Positions 6,212 to 9,985 of a stretch of 9,985 bases of DNA are shown here, one piece after another (the first letter of the stretch is position 1; every line of letters begins with the position of its first letter). Origin of the DNA: Chloroflexota bacterium (GTDB taxonomy: Bacteria; Chloroflexota; Limnocylindria; Limnocylindrales; CSP1-4); the NCBI GenBank assembly GCA_021785115.1, contig JAJYGO010000421.1:1-9985 (forward strand). The letters are read 5' to 3'. The translations under genes and the position numbers were made by a program. The notes under the pieces were generated by a model. It was not told the DNA's origin. It did no database searches and was given only the letters and a program-made list of their open reading frames with translations.

Positions 6212-6235
6212 GAAAACGATTGCGCACACGTTTTC
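6212..6235 (+). promoter_or_regulatory. Double LacI-family operator overlapping the transporter transcription start
   Basis: The left half, GAAAACGATTGC (6212-6223), matches the LacI/PurR-type pattern GnAAnCGnTTnC exactly, with a central CpG at 6217-6218. The right half, GCACACGTTTTC (6224-6235), matches the same pattern with one mismatch. Together the halves form a 24-bp inverted repeat in which 10 of 12 positions pair, including GAAAACG/CGTTTTC at the ends. The site begins 2 nt after the -10, so bound repressor would occlude RNA polymerase. The adjacent LacI-family gene is the natural partner. Confidence 0.75.
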
Positions 6236-6314
6236 GAGACGTCGGCCCGAGAATGAGGGCTTGTGAGCTCTCGAGCACGCGCAGTCGAGCGGCTCCCAGT
6301 AGGAGGAAGACACG

Positions 6315-7415
6315 ATGAGGCGCTCTCTACGACCAACGGTGGCGGCCGCGGTCACCCTGGGGTTGCTAGTCACCACGGCGTGCTCCAGCGCGTCGTCCAC
6401 GGCACCCGCCAGCGCCGCCGCTCCGGCCGCCCCGGCAAGCGCTGCAGCACCGGCGAGCGCCGCGGCTCCCGCAAGCGCTGCAGCACCGGCGAGCGCCGCA
6501 CCGGCCAGCGCTGCGGCCGCTGCCGCCAGCGCCGCGCCAAAGCAGATCACGGTTGGCTTTGTCCCCGGCATCGCCTCTGATCCCTTCTTCCTGTCGATGG
6601 AACTCGCCGCGCAGGAGGAGGCCCAGAAGCTGAACATCCGGCTGATCTGGGAGGGCAGCTCGACCGCGTACTCGCCGCAGGCGGAACTCCCGTTCGTCGA
6701 GTCCATGCTCGCCCTGAAGCCCGACGCACTGGTGCTGGTGCCGACCGACCCCAATGCGCTCACGGCCATGGTCCAGCAGTTCGTCGCACAGAAGATCCCG
6801 GTCATCAACGTCGACACGACGATCAATGACCCGAGCCTCATCACCGCGTTCATCACGGGCGATAACGTGGGCGGGGGCAAGCTCGCGGCTGACACCCTGG
6901 CGCAGCAGATCGGCGGAAAGGGTCAGGTCTACATCCAGTCGAGTTCGCCTACGGTCACCACCGATGCGGCTCGGGCGAAGGGCTTCACCGAGGAGATCGC
7001 CAAGTACCCCAACATCCAGCTGGTGGGCCCGACGCAGTACTCGTACAGCCAGCCTTCGGCTGCAACCTCGGCAATCGACACCATTCTTCTCAAGTACCCG
7101 CATCTGGCCGGCATCTTCGCCATTGACGGAACCTCGGGAACCGGCGCTGTTGCCGCGCTCCAGAACAAGAACCTCGTCGGCAAGGTCAAGCTTGTCGGCT
7201 ACGATGCCTACCCGGCCGAAGTGTCCTATCTCAAGCAGGGCGTGTTCAGCGCGCTGATCGCGCAGAACCCTGCCGAGGAGGCAACCCTGGCGCTGCAGGA
7301 CGCCGTCGCGGCTGTGCAGGGGAAGAACGACTTCCAGAAGGACGTCATCATCCCGAACGTGGCCATGACGCAGGCGAACCTGAGCACGACGGAGCAGTAC
7401 ACCTACAAGCAGTAG
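6315..7415 (+). CDS. Sugar ABC transporter substrate-binding lipoprotein (RbsB/XylF-type)
   Basis: This 366-aa extracytoplasmic sugar-binding protein has its ATG 8 nt after AGGAGG (6301-6306). Residues 1-22 are a signal peptide ending LLVTTAC, with Cys23 as the probable lipidated residue; the lipobox is imperfect because -3 is Thr. Residues 24-75 are a Pro/Ala/Ser tether with repeated PASAAA. The type-1 periplasmic-binding fold starts at KQITVGFVPGIASDPFF (76-92) and continues through INVDTTI, TTDAARAKGF, FAIDGTSGTG, LVGYDAYPAE and IAQNPAEE. These are the usual ligand-contact segments of the RbsB-like family (Asp, Arg, Asp and Gln/Asn). The transported sugar cannot be read directly; a pentose or ketose fits the neighbouring enzymes. 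It is first in the operon, behind the operator-controlled promoter, and separated from the permease by 272 nt with two stem-loops. Confidence 0.92.
   Translation: MRRSLRPTVAAAVTLGLLVTTACSSASSTAPASAAAPAAPASAAAPASAAAPASAAAPASAAPASAAAAAASAAPKQITVGFVPGIASDPFFLSMELAAQEEAQKLNIRLIWEGSSTAYSPQAELPFVESMLALKPDALVLVPTDPNALTAMVQQFVAQKIPVINVDTTINDPSLITAFITGDNVGGGKLAADTLAQQIGGKGQVYIQSSSPTVTTDAARAKGFTEEIAKYPNIQLVGPTQYSYSQPSAATSAIDTILLKYPHLAGIFAIDGTSGTGAVAALQNKNLVGKVKLVGYDAYPAEVSYLKQGVFSALIAQNPAEEATLALQDAVAAVQGKNDFQKDVIIPNVAMTQANLSTTEQYTYKQ
6435..6499 (+). repeat. Direct repeat within the lipoprotein tether
   Basis: A 29-nt sequence beginning GCAAGCGCTGCAGCACC occurs identically at 6435-6463 and 6471-6499. 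The offset is 36 nt (12 codons), so the frame is kept. It encodes the (PASAAA)n tether of the binding protein, and looser copies extend on both sides (about 6400-6540). Such a repeat can expand or contract by slippage in multiples of 3 without disrupting the protein. Confidence 0.85.
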
Positions 7416-7446
7416 GCGCGCGGCGTTCGGCGCAACCCGCACCGTG

Positions 7447-7486
7447 ATGGTCGGCCGGCAGTGGCAGATCCCCTCCGGCTGACCAT
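7447..7486 (+). promoter_or_regulatory. Stem-loop 1 in the binding-protein/permease gap
   Basis: The arms ATGGTCGGCCGG (7447-7458) and CCGGCTGACCAT (7475-7486) pair over 12 bp with one G-U pair and a 16-nt loop. It lies 31 nt after the lipoprotein stop codon and has no T-tract behind it. It could protect the 3' end of an abundant lipoprotein mRNA. Confidence 0.65.
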
Positions 7487-7520
7487 AGGTGCGGACTCAG
7501 ACCAAGTTCACCGTGCAGCA

Positions 7521-7568
7521 GGGAGGGGGCACTCTCTTGGCCCACACCCCACGAGAGTGCCCCCTGCC
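7521..7568 (+). terminator. Stem-loop 2 in the gap, probable partial terminator or mRNA-stabilising hairpin
   Basis: The arms GGGGGCACTCTC (7525-7536) and GAGAGTGCCCCC (7553-7564) are perfect 12-bp complements with a 16-nt loop. The stem extends by A7524-T7565 and, past a bulged G7566, by further G-C pairs. No run of Ts follows. Its place between the binding protein and the permease is typical of elements that keep binding-protein mRNA in excess over the membrane components. Confidence 0.65.
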
Positions 7569-7687
7569 CATTCATCGGTTCGGAGCCGGCGGCCGCCGAG
7601 CCGCCTGTCCGTGGCAGACGCGTCACCCGCAGTGACCGCGTGCCCGGTCGTCACTGACGATCCTGCCCCCAACACCGTGGAGTGTGC

Positions 7688-8749
7688 ATGATGCCGCCGA
7701 ACAGCCAGGCCGCGGAACACGAGATGACCGTGCGCGATCGGGACGTTGGTACCGGACATGCCGGCGGCTGGCGGGTGCGGATCGCTGAGGTGCGGACCAG
7801 CCAGCCCGCGGTCCTGCTCATCGTGTACATCGTGATGGTGTTGGGCTTCTCCGTGCTCAACCCGCTGTTCTTCTCGACCGCGTCGTTCGGCAACATCCTG
7901 CAGGACTGGGCGCCGGTCATGCTCATGGCGATCGGCGAGACGTATGTGGTGATCTCGGGCGGGATTGACCTGTCCGTAGGATCCAACCTCGGTTGGTCGG
8001 GCGTCCTGTGCGCCCTGATGATGCAGGCCATGAACGGGGCGGGGTTCAACCCGTGGCTCACCGTCGCCGGCGGGCTCATCGTCGGTGTGCTGAGCGGCGC
8101 GATCGTCGGCCTGGTGAACGGCCTGCTGATCACGCGCGCACGCCTGGCGCCGTTCATCGCCACGCTCGCGACGCTGGGCGCGGCTGCGGGACTGACACTC
8201 GTGGTGACCGGCGGGCAGCAGGTCGCGGGTGGCCCGGCCATGGTCGTCCCCCTGGGGAACAACCTGTACCTGGGCATGTTCACGGTGCCGCTCATCGTGG
8301 TCATCGGCGTGCTGGCCATCTCCTGGGCGTATCTCGAGAACTCCAGGTTCGGCCGCTGGACCTACGCCGTCGGGTCGAACGCGTTCGCCGCACGCGCTGC
8401 GGGCGTTGACGTGGAACGGCACCTGGTGCGGCTCTACGTGTTCAGCGGGCTGCTCGCCGGGTTGGCCGGGGTGGTTGTCTACTTCCGGCTCGCGTCCGGC
8501 GCGCCGACGTCCGGGTCAGGGCAGGAGCTCACCGCGATCGCCGCCACGGTCATCGGCGGGACCAGCCTGTTCGGAGGCGAAGGGAAGATGGCGGGGACCG
8601 TGCTCGGCGCCCTCATCATCTCGTCGGTGCTCAGCGGACTGATCTTGATAGGCGTCGAGCCGAACTGGCAGCAGGTGGTCGTTGGCGCCCTGATCGCCGG
8701 CGCGGTGATCATGCAGAGTCTCGGCGGGTCTGCGAGGAATGTGGCATGA
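7688..8749 (+). CDS. Sugar ABC transporter permease (RbsC-type)
   Basis: This 353-aa integral membrane component of a ribose/xylose-class importer has a cytosolic N-terminal extension (1-40) before the first helix. Hydrophobic helices follow throughout residues 41-345. Family motifs are ISGGIDLSVGS (89-99), NGLLITRARLAPFIATLATLG (144-164), the ATPase-coupling loop AVGSNAFAARAAGV (227-240), and AIAATVIGGTSLFGGEG (283-299). Two adjacent ATGs (7688 and 7691) share the GGAG at 7679-7682; I give the first, though the second has the better 8-nt spacing, and a GTG at 7682 is less likely. The stop overlaps the ATPase start (ATGA at 8746-8749), so the two are translationally coupled. Confidence 0.93.
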   Translation: MMPPNSQAAEHEMTVRDRDVGTGHAGGWRVRIAEVRTSQPAVLLIVYIVMVLGFSVLNPLFFSTASFGNILQDWAPVMLMAIGETYVVISGGIDLSVGSNLGWSGVLCALMMQAMNGAGFNPWLTVAGGLIVGVLSGAIVGLVNGLLITRARLAPFIATLATLGAAAGLTLVVTGGQQVAGGPAMVVPLGNNLYLGMFTVPLIVVIGVLAISWAYLENSRFGRWTYAVGSNAFAARAAGVDVERHLVRLYVFSGLLAGLAGVVVYFRLASGAPTSGSGQELTAIAATVIGGTSLFGGEGKMAGTVLGALIISSVLSGLILIGVEPNWQQVVVGALIAGAVIMQSLGGSARNVA

Positions 8750-9555
8750 CTGACATGGCGTCGCCCCCTGCCCCGTCCCCTCAGAGTGAACCGGGCGCAC
8801 CCTCGCTTCGGTCCCTCTGCGAGATCTCCCATGTCACGAAGAGCTACGGCAGCGTCCTCGCCTTGGACGACGTCAGCCTGAGCGTCTCTGCGGGCGAGGT
8901 GGTGGGCCTCGTCGGGGACAATGGCGCTGGCAAGAGCACGCTCGTGAAGGTCCTGTCCGGGGTGCACCCGGCCGACTCCGGCGTCGTCTATTTCGAGGGC
9001 CGGGAGCACGAATGGCGCTCCCCGCACGAGGCGCGTGAAGCGGGGATCGAGACCCTGTACCAGGACTCAGGTCTGGCGCCGCATCTCTCGATCAGCGCGA
9101 ACCTGTTCCTTGGCCGCGAGATCGCTCGGCCCGGTCTGCTGGGTCGACTGGGCTTCCTCGACGAAGGCACGATGGCCACGGAGGCGCTTGCGGACCTCAA
9201 GCGCCTGAGCATCACCGTGCCGTCTGCGGTAGCCAGGGTCAATCGACTCTCCGGTGGCCAGCGGCAGGCCGTGGCCATCGGGCGGGCAGTTGCGTGGGCA
9301 CGAAAGATGCTGATCCTCGATGAGCCGACGAACCACCTGGGAGCGGCGCAGTCGATGCAGGTGCTGGAGGCCATTCGTCAGGCCCGCCACAAGGGCTTGG
9401 GGGTAGTCATGGTCTCGCACACCCTGCCGCACGTCTTCGAGGTGTGCGATCGGATTGTCGTGCTGCGTCTCGGCAGGGTCGTGGCGGATGGCGCTGCTGC
9501 CGCATTCACTCCGGACTCCCTGGTCAAAGCCATCACCGGGATCACGGGCGAGTGA
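8746..9555 (+). CDS. Sugar ABC transporter ATP-binding protein (single-domain, FrcA-like)
   Basis: This 269-aa cytosolic ATPase powers the importer. All nucleotide-binding motifs are present: Walker A GDNGAGKST (57-65), Q-loop Gln106 in LYQDSGL, signature LSGGQ (168-172), Walker B ILDEP (190-194) with the catalytic Glu193, and switch His225 in VMVSH. It corresponds to the first half of RbsA/XylG-type proteins, which normally carry two fused domains over about 500 aa. Here the gene ends after one domain with a natural stop, so it probably works as a homodimer as in FrcA-type systems. The N-terminus (1-20) is Pro/Ser-rich and the family fold starts near residue 24. The start codon overlaps the permease stop. 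The next gene begins 79 nt downstream. Confidence 0.93.
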   Translation: MTDMASPPAPSPQSEPGAPSLRSLCEISHVTKSYGSVLALDDVSLSVSAGEVVGLVGDNGAGKSTLVKVLSGVHPADSGVVYFEGREHEWRSPHEAREAGIETLYQDSGLAPHLSISANLFLGREIARPGLLGRLGFLDEGTMATEALADLKRLSITVPSAVARVNRLSGGQRQAVAIGRAVAWARKMLILDEPTNHLGAAQSMQVLEAIRQARHKGLGVVMVSHTLPHVFEVCDRIVVLRLGRVVADGAAAAFTPDSLVKAITGITGE

Positions 9556-9634
9556 TGTCCTTCGTGGATTCGAATGGCCTGAGGCACCGCGATCTCGGCC
9601 TGATCAGAACTGCAATGCGAGACCACTGAACGAG

Positions 9635-9985
9635 ATGTTGCTGCAACTCGCAATCGACCGGCCCGAGAGCTTCTCGGTCATCCCGCTTGTGTCAGACCTC
9701 GTGGACATCATCGAGGTCGGCACGCCCACGCTGAAGCGCTTGGGACTGGCGGCGATCAGCACCGTCCGGGAACTCGCGCCCGAGGTGCCCGTCCTGGCGG
9801 ACACGAAGACCATCGACGGTGGCGAACAAGAGGCCGACATGGTGTTCAACGCGGGGGCCATGTTCATGTCGGTCCTCACGTGCGCACCTCCTGCCACGGT
9901 TCGCGCGACGTCAACGGTGGCCGCTCGCTATGGGGCGTACATCGTGCTCGACGCCATCGCCGGCGGCTTTGCCGAGCCGGCGATG
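9635..9985 (+). CDS. hxlA: 3-hexulose-6-phosphate synthase-like protein (partial, cut by right edge)
   Basis: The first 117 residues of an OMP-decarboxylase-superfamily barrel are present, beginning MLLQLAIDRPE. VDIIEVGTP (23-31) carries the conserved Glu27, LADTKTIDGG (54-63) the Asp56-x-Lys58-x-x-Asp61 catalytic set, and EADMVFNAGAMFMSVLTCA (66-84) the next barrel strand. The sixth-strand position, Glu in 3-keto-L-gulonate-6-P decarboxylase (UlaD), is Asp here (VLDAI, Asp106), which favours hexulose-6-P synthase. It would join ribulose-5-P and formaldehyde to hex-3-ulose-6-P, or run in reverse. The ATG at 9635 matches the family N-terminus, with a weak GAACGAG ribosome binding site. It follows the ATPase by 79 nt in the same operon and pairs functionally with the hxlB-like gene on the other strand. 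About half of the protein is outside the window. Confidence 0.88.
   Translation, partial: MLLQLAIDRPESFSVIPLVSDLVDIIEVGTPTLKRLGLAAISTVRELAPEVPVLADTKTIDGGEQEADMVFNAGAMFMSVLTCAPPATVRATSTVAARYGAYIVLDAIAGGFAEPAM

Noticed and set aside
6435..6499. Short repeats considered as a CRISPR array
   Set aside because: Only two copies with a 7-nt separation, in frame with and encoding the lipoprotein tether. No spacers or cas genes.
6068..6895. Minus-strand frame of 275 codons with an Ala/Gly repeat
   Set aside because: It is antisense to the lipoprotein tether repeat and crosses the promoter/operator region; the repeat is a mirror of the PASAAA coding sequence.
9556..9634. Small ORF between the ATPase and hxlA-like genes
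   Set aside because: Only short frames without a ribosome binding site; best explained as an untranslated spacer in the operon.

Overview
The window is GC-rich throughout and its genes show strong G/C preference at third codon positions. Intergenic gaps are short, one start codon is TTG and two are GTG. The solute-binding lipoprotein carries a long Pro/Ala/Ser tether of a kind I associate with Chloroflexota (Limnocylindria-like) and some Actinomycetota. A soil or freshwater Chloroflexota or actinobacterium is my best inference. No rRNA or taxonomic marker protein is present to settle it.

Left part (1-3320): mostly single, unrelated housekeeping or metabolic genes. The 5' end of an alpha/beta-hydrolase-like gene runs off the left edge on the minus strand, preceded by a 76-aa conserved-type small protein on the same strand. 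Divergent from these is a complete tryptophanase (tnaA, GTG start, + strand). Its active-site substitutions point to tryptophanase rather than tyrosine phenol-lyase. A 24-bp GC-rich tandem repeat separates tnaA from a convergent 141-aa four-helix membrane protein. Then come a 94-aa two-helix membrane protein on the + strand and a tRNA-Thr(CGU) on the minus strand with an encoded CCA and a hairpin behind it.

Right part (3474-9985): one divergently transcribed sugar regulon. On the minus strand, lacI-family regulator -> hxlB-like 6-phospho-3-hexuloisomerase -> ribulose-phosphate 3-epimerase family enzyme are tightly packed (gaps of 25 and 7 nt). On the plus strand are a sugar-binding lipoprotein -> RbsC-type permease -> single-domain RbsA/FrcA-type ATPase -> hxlA-like 3-hexulose-6-phosphate synthase, which is cut by the right edge. 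The 439-nt divergent intergenic region has a near-consensus sigma70-type promoter (TTGACA-16-TATGAT) for the transporter operon. Two abutting LacI-family operator sites lie directly after its -10. A facing lacI promoter (TTGACG-17-TACGCT) has a third copy of the same operator at the equivalent place.

The regulon pairs ABC-type sugar import with the three enzymes linking fructose-6-P, hex-3-ulose-6-P, ribulose-5-P and xylulose-5-P (the ribulose-monophosphate segment), or a variant of it acting on a less common sugar phosphate. No sugar kinase or dehydrogenase lies inside the window; it may be beyond the right edge. Two strong stem-loops sit between the binding-protein gene and the permease gene, where ABC operons often reduce downstream expression.
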